From positions 1,518,501 to 1,582,500 of the forward strand of contig BROG01000044.1 of NCBI GenBank assembly GCA_030159075.1: DNA of 64,000 nt, in the 5' to 3' direction. Under the pieces are notes generated by a model. The model was not told where the DNA came from. It searched no databases and saw only the letters and a list, made by a program, of their open reading frames with translations. Positions 13,501-21,804 of the stretch are shown here, piece by piece. Numbering within the stretch: position 1 is the stretch's first letter; every line of letters begins with the position of its first letter. This DNA comes from Atrina japonica (Eukaryota; Mollusca; Bivalvia; Pterioida; Pinnidae). A program made the position numbers and the translations under genes.

Positions 13501-14369
13501 GCATTTCAAAGGATGTATTTTCTTTTACAATTTCCAAAATTTTCCATTTGTTTTACTTCATGTTATTGAACTGTTATATTTTTTTTCTAATTGTTCAGTT
13601 TTTTCAAATAAATGATGTTTTCCTTGCAATGATTGCTTTTTTCATCTTCAGATGGTCAAATATACAATAAAACAACTAAATATTACAATGAATCTATTTA
13701 TTTTGAATGAATTCATGGAAGTACCAAATTATTCGATATATCAATATATCAATACTTTTTACTCTTCGATATATCAATATAGAATTTCTCATCAATGACA
13801 GCCCTAGTATCTATAACATGTATCGTATACCTGAAAATTTTCGCACTTTCAGAACAGAAAACTTATCCACCCTGTCTTATATTTGCCCTAAATCATCATA
13901 CCCTCGTGGCTAACATGTATGTCCGTAAATTTGCCCTGTCATCTAAGAACGAAAAAGGCGAAAATTAAGCGGCAGCGAAAATATCCAGGTATACAGTATG
14001 AATAACATCCATCTTGGAAATAGAAATTTTTTATATATTGAATGTTGTTTTATGCAATTTTTCAGTTTTTAGTGGTAGAGGAGAGAACCCGGTTACATTA
14101 GAAAATATTTTTTATTAAACTGTAAAAAAACCCACCATAATCTGCTAAACAATGCATATTGGGTATTTCATATTAACATCATTATCCAATTGTATCGTGA
14201 TTCTGTTTTCAGTAACATTCAGTCAGATGATGAAAGTGATTCACCCGATGATCCGTTCGATGTACCGTCCTCCAGTAAAAAATCAAAACCATCTACTTCT
14301 GGTAAAAAACGTGGTATTACATTCAGTTCTGATGAAGATGAACTTTATCCGTCAAAAAGAAGATGGTGA
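554..14369 (+). CDS. MRE11: Double-strand break repair nuclease MRE11, 7 coding exons
   Basis: MRE11 is the Mn-dependent 3'-5' exonuclease/endonuclease of the nuclear MRE11-RAD50-NBS1 complex that processes DNA double-strand breaks and activates ATM. Joined exons: 554-1580, 2508-2604, 6019-6116, 6958-7097, 9145-9264, 11604-11992, 14213-14369. All introns are GT-AG, phases agree, and the total is 2,028 nt (675 aa plus stop; human about 708). Visible metal-binding motifs are D17-x-H19 (ATDIHLG), D57 ([10 protein letters not shown]), N125-H126 (GNHDDP), H214 (FVIHQNR) and H242/H244 (WGHEHEC), each 3 residues below its human counterpart. The capping region includes [14 protein letters not shown] and RFSQKFVDR motifs. 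Residues about 562-591 are a Gly-Arg-rich (GAR) segment, followed by SIVDAF and an acidic [11 protein letters not shown] tail. An in-frame TAG at 527-529 precedes the chosen ATG. No broken motif was seen, so the gene should be functional. Confidence 0.97.
2508..2604 (+). CDS. MRE11: MRE11 coding exon 2
   Basis: 97 nt. Acceptor TGTCACAG, donor GTAAGT. Codes for [17 protein letters not shown], matching the conserved human segment [17 protein letters not shown]. Enters in phase 1 and leaves in phase 2. It is too short to stand out as an open reading frame. Confidence 0.95.
2677..4190. repeat. Insertion block in MRE11 intron 2 bracketed by 36-bp direct repeats
   Basis: The same 36 bp (one mismatch) occurs at 2677-2712 and 4155-4190 and brackets the hairpin-headed AGGTCA satellite and about 300 bp of unique sequence. 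This looks like a duplicated insertion site or an unequal duplication, not a standard short target site duplication. Confidence 0.6.
2741..3860 (+). repeat. AGGTCA-rich satellite, about 155-bp units, with hairpin head
   Basis: It begins with a perfect 12-bp inverted repeat (2741-2752 against 2756-2767, 3-nt loop), then 'GTCCGTCCGTACGTACGTCC', then six clear and one degraded tandem units. Unit starts ('GTGGCAC') are at 2811, 2968, 3119, 3263, 3414 and 3571, a spacing of 144-157 bp. Every unit holds two to four AGGTCA hexamers. Short open frames running through it are repeat-derived. Confidence 0.85.
4254..5297. mobile_element. Non-autonomous DNA element, CAGGGTTTTCCC ends, 6-bp TSD
   Basis: Terminal inverted sequences CAGGGTTTTCCC and GGGAAAAACCCTG enclose about 1,044 bp. 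The flanking 6 bp ATCTAC is duplicated (4248-4253 and 5298-5303). It is the longest of three family members in this window (others at 23484 and 27992). No transposase was recognised. Confidence 0.7.
5448..5569. mobile_element. Foldback/MITE-like palindrome
   Basis: Nearly the whole 122 bp is one imperfect palindrome with arms of about 55 bp centred near 5508 (left arm has CATACTCCTTCTTAGCCCT, right arm GGGTTGAGAAGGAGTATG). It would fold into a long hairpin in the intron 2 RNA. Confidence 0.7.
6019..6116 (+). CDS. MRE11: MRE11 coding exon 3
   Basis: 98 nt. Acceptor TTTTTTCAG, donor GTAAGT. Codes for [20 protein letters not shown], which aligns with human [20 protein letters not shown]. Enters in phase 2 and leaves in phase 1. 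Confidence 0.95.
6958..7097 (+). CDS. MRE11: MRE11 coding exon 4
   Basis: 140 nt. Acceptor TTCACAG, donor GTAGGT. Poorly conserved linker ending in [15 protein letters not shown], comparable to human RVEDLVKQYFQTAEK. Phase 1 in, phase 0 out. Confidence 0.92.
7156..7462. mobile_element. MITE with internal 60-bp minisatellite
   Basis: Inverted arms of about 42 bp (left 7158-7202, right 7416-7460) share 'GAGGGTATGACAAAGGAATC'. Between them lie about four tandem 60-bp units built on GGAATCTCAATCGGAGGGTA, themselves made of short sub-inversions. It lies in MRE11 intron 4, 60 bp after exon 4. Confidence 0.75.
7710..7846. mobile_element. Short inverted-repeat element
   Basis: Arms 7710-7758 and 7802-7846 are inverted copies (CATGGGTGTGTTG ... 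GGTAAGAAT against ATTCTTACC ... CAATACACCCATG). No target duplication was identified. Confidence 0.55.
8166..9144 (+). repeat. 33-bp minisatellite ending at the exon 5 acceptor of MRE11
   Basis: About 29 units with consensus CCTCAG-AACTTGATTTTGATA-CCCTTTTGTGTG (33 bp). A pyrimidine-rich stretch runs into GTGCCTCAG|AA in each unit, the same layout as the true acceptor GGTGCTTCAG|AATGCT at 9141-9146. The period is a multiple of three, so long repetitive frames stay open on both strands (minus 8554-9081, plus 8580-9185). I regard these as non-coding. Confidence 0.9.
9145..9264 (+). CDS. MRE11: MRE11 coding exon 5
   Basis: 120 nt, 40 codons, phase 0 at both ends. Codes for [20 protein letters not shown] and VKYQLEKTQ, almost identical to the vertebrate segment. 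The acceptor (GGTGCTTCAG) lies exactly at the end of the 33-bp minisatellite 8166-9144. Confidence 0.95.
9450..9592. mobile_element. MITE-like element, 'TATAAAGACCACC' family
   Basis: It starts TACAGTAAAACCT and ends AGTTTCACTGTA, as expected for short inverted ends next to TA. The same internal words (AAAGACCACC, GTACAAATCAACCT) recur at 26267-26451 in the opposite orientation. Confidence 0.55.
10150..10167 (+). repeat. Poly-G tract
   Basis: A run of G preceded by a T-rich stretch in MRE11 intron 5. Homopolymers like this are unreliable in length. Confidence 0.9.
10780..11603 (+). repeat. 61-bp minisatellite containing the exon 6 acceptor of MRE11
   Basis: Fourteen units, mostly exactly 61 bp apart. 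Positions corresponding to the exon start are 10825, 10886, 10947, 11001, 11062, 11123, 11184, 11245, 11306, 11367, 11428, 11489, 11550 and the real one at 11604. Nearly all units carry TTCAACAG|ACCTATCTTA, i.e. the splice acceptor plus the first ten coding bases of exon 6; the 11001 unit has lost the AG. The units at 11001 and 11604 are 7 bp shorter. Confidence 0.93.
11604..11992 (+). CDS. MRE11: MRE11 coding exon 6 (charged linker and GAR motif)
   Basis: 389 nt. It begins [20 protein letters not shown], aligning with human [22 protein letters not shown]. A highly charged stretch, a Gly-Arg-rich motif and the conserved SIVDAFSS follow. The donor GTAATA is followed at once by an in-frame stop. 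The acceptor TTCAACAG is the last copy of a 61-bp repeat that carries the same acceptor in every unit, so the exact start could vary between transcripts. Confidence 0.92.
12012..12222. mobile_element. MITE family E ('GTATACCTGGAAATTTTCGC'), copy 1
   Basis: About 210 bp with inverted ends of the form GTATAC(T/C)TGGAAATTTTxxC and an internal 'CTCATCTAAGGGCAAAAATTAAACGG'-like segment. Related copies lie at 13820, 22766, 24966 and 31648. Confidence 0.55.
13410..13806. mobile_element. hAT-type MITE with perfect 8-bp target duplication
   Basis: The terminal inverted repeats TAGGGCTGTCATTGAT and its complement at the right end (ATCAATGACAGCCCTA) enclose 397 bp rich in TATCGATAC/GATATATC palindromes. 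GTATCTAT occurs exactly at both flanks (13402-13409, 13807-13814). An 8-bp duplication is typical of the hAT superfamily. It lies in MRE11 intron 6. Confidence 0.85.
13820..13998. mobile_element. MITE family E, copy 2
   Basis: Starts GTATACCTGAAAATTTTCGC and ends in the inverse GCGAAAATATCCAGGTATAC. It follows the hAT MITE within 15 bp. Confidence 0.65.
14213..14369 (+). CDS. MRE11: MRE11 coding exon 7 (C-terminus)
   Basis: 157 nt with acceptor TTTTCAG, ending in TGA at 14367-14369. Codes for an acidic segment [15 protein letters not shown], a Ser/Lys linker, then [15 protein letters not shown]. The DDPF signature and basic end match MRE11 C-termini. Confidence 0.93.
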
Positions 14370-14558
14370 AAATTAGATCAGAATCCAAGATTTCTCTGTG
14401 GAAAAGTGCTTAACTGTTAAGAATATATAATCTAAAGGATCAAATGTTAAAGTTGTCATATTTCCAAAAAAAAATTTAAGGTTGCTACTTTTTGATAATT
14501 TACAGAAATCATGATCATCTACTGCAAGTTCATGTTGATCACCGATTTCTGTACTAAA

Positions 14559-14564
14559 AATAAA
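14559..14564 (+). promoter_or_regulatory. MRE11: Candidate MRE11 polyadenylation signal
   Basis: AATAAA about 190 nt after the MRE11 stop, within a T-rich context. It would give a short 3' UTR (about 14370-14585). Confidence 0.5.
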
Positions 14565-14810
14565 TGTTGATTGTTAATGACAAAATATATTTTTTACATC
14601 ATAATTTTGTGTCTTGTATTAATCAGAATGGGGTCAAGAGGTGTGATTAAGATATCAATTTAACTACAGTTAAATATAGTTATTTCATGGGTTTGTGGGA
14701 AAACTGTCACCTTTGGCCACAGGTTGTGGATAACTGCGTTCCTTCAACTTCTGTGATGCTTCAGGACAATATTTTGACTGTTGCTAAAAAAAACTATGCA
14801 ATAACTGTTT

Positions 14811-15045
14811 TATTACCCAATAAAAAAAAATAAATGTCAAAATGATTTACAAACATTGCAACTACAGAAATCACACATGCTTTGACAGTTTAATTAGTGA
14901 CATCACAACTGTGCAACAGTTCATTGGACTGGGGTGAAAAAACCTGTTACCCAGTTGTGACGTCGCTGATAAAGTCATGACGTATTAAAGTTGGAAACAG
15001 TCCGAAACGATGCATTTATTTTTATATAGGGCATTGGGTAATAAT
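14811..15045. mobile_element. MITE-like element with TATTACCCAAT ends
   Basis: TATTACCCAAT near 14811 is inverted as ATTGGGTAATA near 15034, with further pairing of AAATAAATG and CATTTATTT just inside. Confidence 0.5.
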
Positions 15046-15417
15046 ATTAAAAGATTTTAAAGGATATATAGATTTTTTACTGAATTTTGCTCGAATATTT
15101 CTTTTGTAATGCAACTACGTGCATTCCACTTAGGATCACTTATATGTGTTATCCATTATTGCTACAATTTTAATGTCATTGGATTCATTTATCAATGAAA
15201 TGACCTTGACGAAATCTACTTAAAATAATCGGTAGTAATATATTAATGGTTTGCTTTTCAAATGTCCCAAATCTTTTGTAGTTTGTTTATACTGCAGTAC
15301 CATGTTTATTGTAGTTATAAATGTCCCTACTTTTCTTACTGAATGGAAAAGAAAACAAGACAAATAAGGGGAAAATTATAACATAACAGTGCTAGAACAC
15401 TCTTGCCTACAATCGGG

Positions 15418-16531
15418 TACTGTATATACTCGCTTATAAGTCGATCTCCTATATACATCGACCTCTTTTTTTAACTCCTGAATTTGATGGACTTGGCTTT
15501 GACATGCTTATAAGTTGAGGCTTGATTATTACTAGTAGATACAGAGATTTGATGATATTCTTGTGTATAATACACAATGTACATCATCTAGTGACAACTA
15601 ATTAGTTTGTGGTGACGCCGAGCTTCTAATGTACGGTGTTTGAATATTGTCTCCAAATAATAAAATAAAAGAATTTGAAACCGTCCCTAAATACATGGGA
15701 CACACTATGAAAAATAAGTTCTTAAAGCTGACATTGTAAGTTAAAAGAAGTTCTCACTTTAAAACATGTATTCAGTCCAAAAAAAATTTCTTGAGTTTGA
15801 AATATGGCTAGGTGGAATGCAAGATAGGACTGACAAATTTCAAAAAACACATTTTTTGAATAACATGTACTATATCAATTTGTATGTCGGCTTTAATTCA
15901 TCTTCTAAAATTACCTGGAATAAATTGTTTGTACAAATTCCCTTATCGTCTTTATCAAAGCACCCTGCTGTGTATGAAAGTTCTAAGCCCTGAGGCTGTG
16001 TCGTAAACTATGTTAAGAGTTGCCATGATTGCAGAATGCTTAAAATTCAGGTACTTCTATATTACTCTCAATCAATTGACCAATTATCAGCTGATTGAAG
16101 TAATTAAAATAGAGCACTCTCGTTGTTTCTGTGTGAGGTGACCTGCAGTATACATGTCATTATTGTTCAATAAGATAATTACGACCATGCCATTATAAAT
16201 AGAGAACATACACTCGACCTTCACCTGAAAACAATAGCAGCACTTTTGAAGTTAGTGAAAAATTGACTTTACAGACAAATGCACTCCTGTGTGATCTGAT
16301 GTTAATTACATAAGTTGATACAAAGACACATCCCAGGTTGAAGTATATATATTACCTCCGTACATCAACAAGTTATTCCTGTAAAGCATATTCAAATGCA
16401 AACTTCAATATTTTTTCATGAATAGATTTTTGTTTTCATTTGACCCGCTTATAAGTCGACCCCCCCCCCCCCAACATTTTGACCATATTGTATAGTAAAA
16501 AATTTCGACTTGTAAGTAAGTATATACGGTA
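15418..16531. mobile_element. DNA element with 27-bp TIRs (TATATACTCGCTTATAAGTCGA)
   Basis: Left end 15418-15444 and right end 16505-16531 are inverted copies (TAC-T/C-GTATATACT ... CTTATAAGTCGA). The element is 1,114 bp, with extra inner copies of CTTATAAGT and a poly-C run at 16460-16473. The small frame inside (15766-15993) resembles no transposase that I know. Confidence 0.6.
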
Positions 16532-16904
16532 TTGCCACACATCAGACCTTTGTTATTATTTCCCTATGTATGAACAGAAGGCAAAAGAAATTTCATATAA
16601 ATTTATTGTATACCATGAAATTTACAATCAACCATTCAATATTTCTCCATGTACTCATTCTGTCACCCCCTCACTGATAAATATAGGTAATGTCTTGCAA
16701 TCAATTTCATAAAGGTAAGGTATACAGACAATTAAGTTAAAACAAAGATATGGTGTTGTTATCAACTTATATATTTTATAATAAAAAGTCATATCAACAA
16801 AGATAAAATAATCAACAACCAATGGGCGACATGTCCTCTGTATGTAGCAATATGTGATGGAAGGTTATTTTGGTAATGAGAGTGAAATGTATTTGATATA
16901 GTAA

Positions 16905-17178
16905 AATCCATGTAACCTGGCGGGCGGGGTGGAGTCTTATGAACACTTTCTTGACCTGGACGAGTTTAAATTTTAGGTAATAAATCATAACATTAAAATT
17001 ACACTGACTAGAGTAATTGTTCCTATTTTGTCACCAAATATAAGAGAGTATCCAGTGAGGAATAAAACATTTTCCAGTGAAGTTTGTCATAACCGAAAAG
17101 TCGGTAGAATCATCTCATGATCTGTATGATAATCTAAAGCTTACTCCGCACCATCAAGTTATGTGAATCGGACAATAC
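16905..17178. repeat. Dispersed repeat family D ('GGGTGGAGTC...GACCTGGAC')
   Basis: About 275 bp related to 24168-24395 and 62222-62495 and, inverted, to 38975-39115. Shared words are GGGTGGAGT, TTGACCTGGAC, CATTAAAATTA and GTATCCAGTGAGGAATAAA. Identity unknown. Confidence 0.55.
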
Positions 17179-17560
17179 TTGCACTGGTGTGCCAATGAGC
17201 ACGAAGAGGGTAGGTGTAAGGTAGACCACTTGCACTGGTGCGCCAGTGGCCATATATAAGGTAGATGACTTGCACTGGTGCGCCAGTGGGCATGTATAAG
17301 GTAGATGACTTGCACTGGTGTGCCAGTGGGCATGTGTAAGGTAGATGACTTGCACTGGTGTGCCAGTGGGCATGTGTAAGGTTGATGACTTGCACTGGTG
17401 TGCCAGTGGGCATGTGTAAGGTAGATGACTTGCACTGGTGGGCATGTGTAAGGTAGATGACTTGCAGTGGGCATGAAGAGGATAGGTGTAAGGTAGATGA
17501 CTTGCAGTGGGCATGAAGAGGATAGGTGTAAGGTAGGCAACTTGCACTGGTGAAGTAAAT
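17170..17560 (-). repeat. 40-bp minisatellite
   Basis: Unit AGGTAGATGACTTGCACTGGTGTGCCAGTGGGCATGTGTA, period 40. TGCACTGGTG recurs at 17231, 17271, 17311, 17351, 17391 and 17431, followed by shortened units. The minus-strand frames across it (cysteine/histidine/proline-rich) are repeat artefacts. Confidence 0.88.
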
Positions 17561-20150
17561 AGATGAGATGTGTTTCTAAGAACTCGTTAAAAATAATGGG
17601 TACGTAAAGTGAAAAATAAAAGGAATGAAACGAGGTGATGGTGTTATATCTTTTTGTTGTATGTAGAACATGCTCTGGACATACACAGAGATGCAAGTCT
17701 GATTAATTACATCCAGTATTCCTAACTAAAAAAAACTATAATTAAACCATCAACATTACTTTGATAGGTAGACAGCTGTCAGCATAAATTAAACATTGCC
17801 GTACTCTGAATTTGAAATGACCTATGCAGAATTCCATTTGAACATGCACATGTAGGTCAGAATTACAGACTTAAGAACAAATTCCACTTGTGAACACAAA
17901 AGCATGGCATGTATGAATAAAAAGGAAGAAAAATGTTACACTAATTTGAAAAAAAAAAAAAAAATTCTGGAATATTTCATTCCATAGTTCTTCCCTTCTA
18001 GGTATCGAAATTCCACTCTTTATTGTATATTTCAACACCAGAAAGAATAGATCTATATTGATTAGAAATTATCTGTCTAGTTAGTAGACAGAAGCAAGGG
18101 AACAATGTGTTCTTCTAGATGGACAATAACCAACGTGTACAGGACATTAATGGATATCATAGGAAAACCTTCATTGTGTACGTGTCGTAAATGATTTTCT
18201 TTGTACGATAATTCATACCTCATTGTTGATAAACTGTTTTTCTTTTATTTTGCAAATACATGTATTTATTTTCAAAAGAAATATAAACCTTCACCTGTGA
18301 AGTCTATTTTTAGAGTGCATGGATAAACAAAAAACAAATATCAACAACTTTTGAGAAAATGAAAATCACGGCCATCTTGAATTGGAGTTTGAATATGTTG
18401 CTTCATAAAAAGCCATTAACTGGATAATTCTTGAGTGTGGCCAGAGTTCTGAGTAATTTGTACATTATTAATTCAATTCTACATGATCTGAGGTGATAGA
18501 CTCTTGGTAGGATCTTAACTCAAAAGATTTTTAACATTTTGATTTGTATAACTTTCCTTATGAAAATTGTTTCCAATTCCCCTTGAGCAGTATATACATG
18601 TAAAAACAGACATACTTTCCATTATGTTTACATTTTAATCAGTCTAGTTACTAACTATGTAAGTACATATCAGATAATTTGGCACATGGTAGTTTTCTCT
18701 TACATCAACTAATCAATAATAAATAAGTAGACATTATTTTCTAGTTCTGCTTCAGTCTGGAATCTCTAGGTGCTTTAGACAAGAAGAATGGTGAAGAAGG
18801 ACTTTGCTGTATGGTGTACACTTTTTCTGTGAAAAAGTTTCAAAACAATTAACAGAGCAATATGTGTTATAGAAACACTATATCCTATAAGGCTAGGCCA
18901 TCGTCAAAGATTTTCTTCTTAAATTCCCATAACACAAATATTACCATATGTCAGCTAAAATGGAATTTGTTCTACGTTTTACTGATGTTCAGCATCGTTT
19001 TACTGATGCTCAGCATCATACCAAATTTAGGGAAAGAAAAGAGAAGTTATTTGATAGAATGTTGCAAGCAGACCAGAAAAATAGGCTTATGCTCCTACTC
19101 AAAATACATTAATGAGAAAATATATGTGATGATATGCAATATATAAACTGTAACGGGGAAGGACAAAACATACTAACACCACCTAAAAATCCTTTGTATA
19201 AATGAATATAATGGTTGGTATAAGCAGCTAATGTACTGTCCTTATATTTCAAGATAAAAAGTAAACTGTGACCATACATACTTACAACCCTCTCAACAAT
19301 ATATTAAAAGCTATGGACAAATTATGAAAATAACAAAGTAATATTCCGAGAAGATTTAAACTTCAATCTGTTTACACACACGCTACATTAACATCTTTTT
19401 AGATGATTTCAACTTCCATCTATTCACAAACATGCTACACACGCTTTTTACTACTGCCTGGTCTTGTGAACCTTGGGTCAAACCTGGCCTGTCAATTGTC
19501 AAAAGATATGTTGATCAATATTACAAAACCTAGGAGCCAGATAGCCTGCTAATAACTATTTCCTCAGCACTTTTATATGAAACAAGTTTGACAGCAAATT
19601 GTGAACTATTTCAAGTTGTCTCACTTCTGATGACATTAATGGTATTTATTCTAGTTATGTTGTATCTGAGTACTTACACATTTAGCAAAATACAAAAAAT
19701 GGGGTTCAAAATTTAACCACCAAAAGTTTTATAGCTTCAGTTACTGAATTTATTGTTATATGACCTTTTTCCACAATTTTCTATCTATTGTAAACGATTA
19801 CCAGGTTATCTCCCTTTGCCATCATACTTCGACTTGAGTTCACAAAGAGTCTTACTAGGAAATCAGATTAAAATGTAATTGTTTATTTATTGCAGATATA
19901 TTGTCACTTTGGGCTCTTACCATTCAGTGGAACAGACTAGCGAATACCAGTTAGTTCCACGAATGGTAAGGTGTGCAACCATGGACACATTGGCACCTGC
20001 CAGAGTTGGGTTCCTTCACATGATTCAACACTATTATCATTACAGATGCTGCCAAAAAACTTAATTTACGACTTCTGAAGAAACAGCGTTTTCAAATGAT
20101 GACTCTACAACTAATCAGAAACAAAAAATAATGAATTTTCAGAATAAAAA
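17561..20150. other. Intergenic DNA between MRE11 and USO1
   Basis: AT-rich with no recognisable coding exon. One 18-bp hairpin (19916-19933 against 19954-19970) lies between a T-rich AG and a GTAAGG and mimics an exon; I do not call it a gene. Confidence 0.5.
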
Positions 20151-20158
20151 ATGAATCT

Positions 20159-20164
20159 TTTATT
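20159..20164 (-). promoter_or_regulatory. USO1: Candidate USO1 polyadenylation signal
   Basis: AATAAA on the minus strand about 775 nt after the USO1 stop. A weaker ATTAAA lies at 20912-20917, only 22 nt after the stop. Which is used cannot be told from sequence. Confidence 0.35.
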
Positions 20165-20365
20165 TATGAAAATATTTTGCAACTTGTCAATCATGTTTAT
20201 GTTCAACTTCTGGAACATTTACAAATCCTGGCCAGTACAATGTGTCCGTTACAAACGGTAAGCATCTAAAATTTCTTTCTTACTATTGTACTTTACATAT
20301 TCTAGTGGTACTACAAGAATGATTATCTTGTTAATTGAATGAACTTATGTGACAAGAACAATAAA

Positions 20366-20540
20366 GACAATTTTTACACAGTCCCTACTCCAAGTCTTGG
20401 TGACAATTTTTATACAGTCCCCAAGTCTTGGTGACAATTTTCATACAGTCCCTACTCCAAGTCTTGGTGACAATTTTTATACAGTCCCTACTCCAAGTCT
20501 TGGTGACAATTTTTAGACAGTCCCCACTCCAAGTTTTGGT
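20366..20540 (-). repeat. 36-bp tandem repeat in the USO1 3' UTR region
   Basis: Five units of GACAATTTTTATACAGTCCC-TACTCCAAGTCTTGGT, one of them shortened by 6 bp. It lies between the USO1 stop and the candidate distal poly(A) signal. Confidence 0.85.
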
Positions 20541-20938
20541 GATCCTTCAGTTGTATTTTGAGTCTGATTCATCTTAAAGTTTGGGAGAAGAATTATAAAG
20601 TAGTGATTGTATTCAGTTGAATATATTTCATTTAACGTAACCAGTATTCTCATCCAAGAAAGCTTGCTATGTAACTTCATATACATCTATGTGCACCGTC
20701 AGTAATAATATACTTTCCTACTTCAAGTACTGAGTTAAGTTAGTCTTGCCTCTGTTATAAATCATTTTAACATTATCATTGTCCTTTACATATCACAAAG
20801 TCCAATCACAATTCAGCTGAAGAACTACTGAACACAAGATCCTGCTTGCTGCTTCTTTTAACCTGCACCACTATGGCCAGTGTGGTTTCTGCACCATGGC
20901 ATGATCAATGTTTTAATCTCAGTCTAAGGCACCTTGCT

Positions 20939-21019
20939 TTAATCTTCATCATTTATCTCATCTTCAATCTCGTCATCTAAATCATCACCTGCATCATCAT
21001 CATCGTCATCATCTTCAAG
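20939..21019 (-). CDS. USO1: USO1 coding exon 23 (acidic tail and stop)
   Basis: 26 codons plus TAA. The tail LEDDDDDDDAGDDLDDEIED-EINDED corresponds to the acidic region of vertebrate p115 that binds GM130/giantin. Acceptor TTTTCCAG. Confidence 0.92.
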   Translation of the reverse strand, partial: LEDDDDDDDAGDDLDDEIEDEINDED

Positions 21020-21727
21020 CTGGAAAATGACAATGAAATAGATTCACATAATCATGTCACTCAAAATAGAGATAATGAATCAGTTACTTAACCCATCAAC
21101 CCCTGAAGTCACATTTGAACCTGCCCATTTCAAACAAAGGTTAAGTCTACTGTCAAAGTTCAGGGATGTATGATTTATGAATAAAAATATTATAGTATTT
21201 TTTTAAGAGCAGTGAACTTGTTCACTCCTGAATTATGACAGTAGACTGTACCATTTATTGGTTTGGGCAAGTCTAAATGTGACCACAAGGATTGATGAGT
21301 AAAGCAAAGGAAATAGAATCTGTTATGTCTAGTCTTACAGTACAGGGTTTTGTGAAATTGCATATCTAATGTAAATGTTCCCATACCAAGGTTTTGGCAA
21401 TAAAGGTTGTCATTACCCACTTACACTTATTATACTTTGGCCTGACACAAGATTTTAATTGAGAAATTTATGTCACAAAGATCAGACACCTGCAGAAATC
21501 AAAGTTTTTGTAACAGGTGAGCTACATGCCAAGTTCCAAGCTCGCCCCACAGCATTGCTTAGAATTTGGCCACTTGTGCACTGTGACCTTGAACTTGTTG
21601 ATATGAACTTTATTCCAGTCATGACATGCTCTTGAGTCATGGGACAACATTTGTTTGAAATATTATTCCCCTCCAAGGTTATAAAAAATATATCTCATGG
21701 ACAAATATTCTGGCCATGTATGGCCTT

Positions 21728-21804
<77 letters not shown>

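Noticed and set aside
17134..17696. Minus-strand frames of up to 180 codons rich in Cys/His/Pro
   Set aside because: Three overlapping frames are open across the same 40-bp tandem repeat, as expected for a repeat without stops.
19879..20064. Exon-like segment between TTTATTGCAG and GTAAGG
   Set aside because: The segment is largely a hairpin (19916-19933 against 19954-19970) with no recognisable homology and no neighbouring exons.
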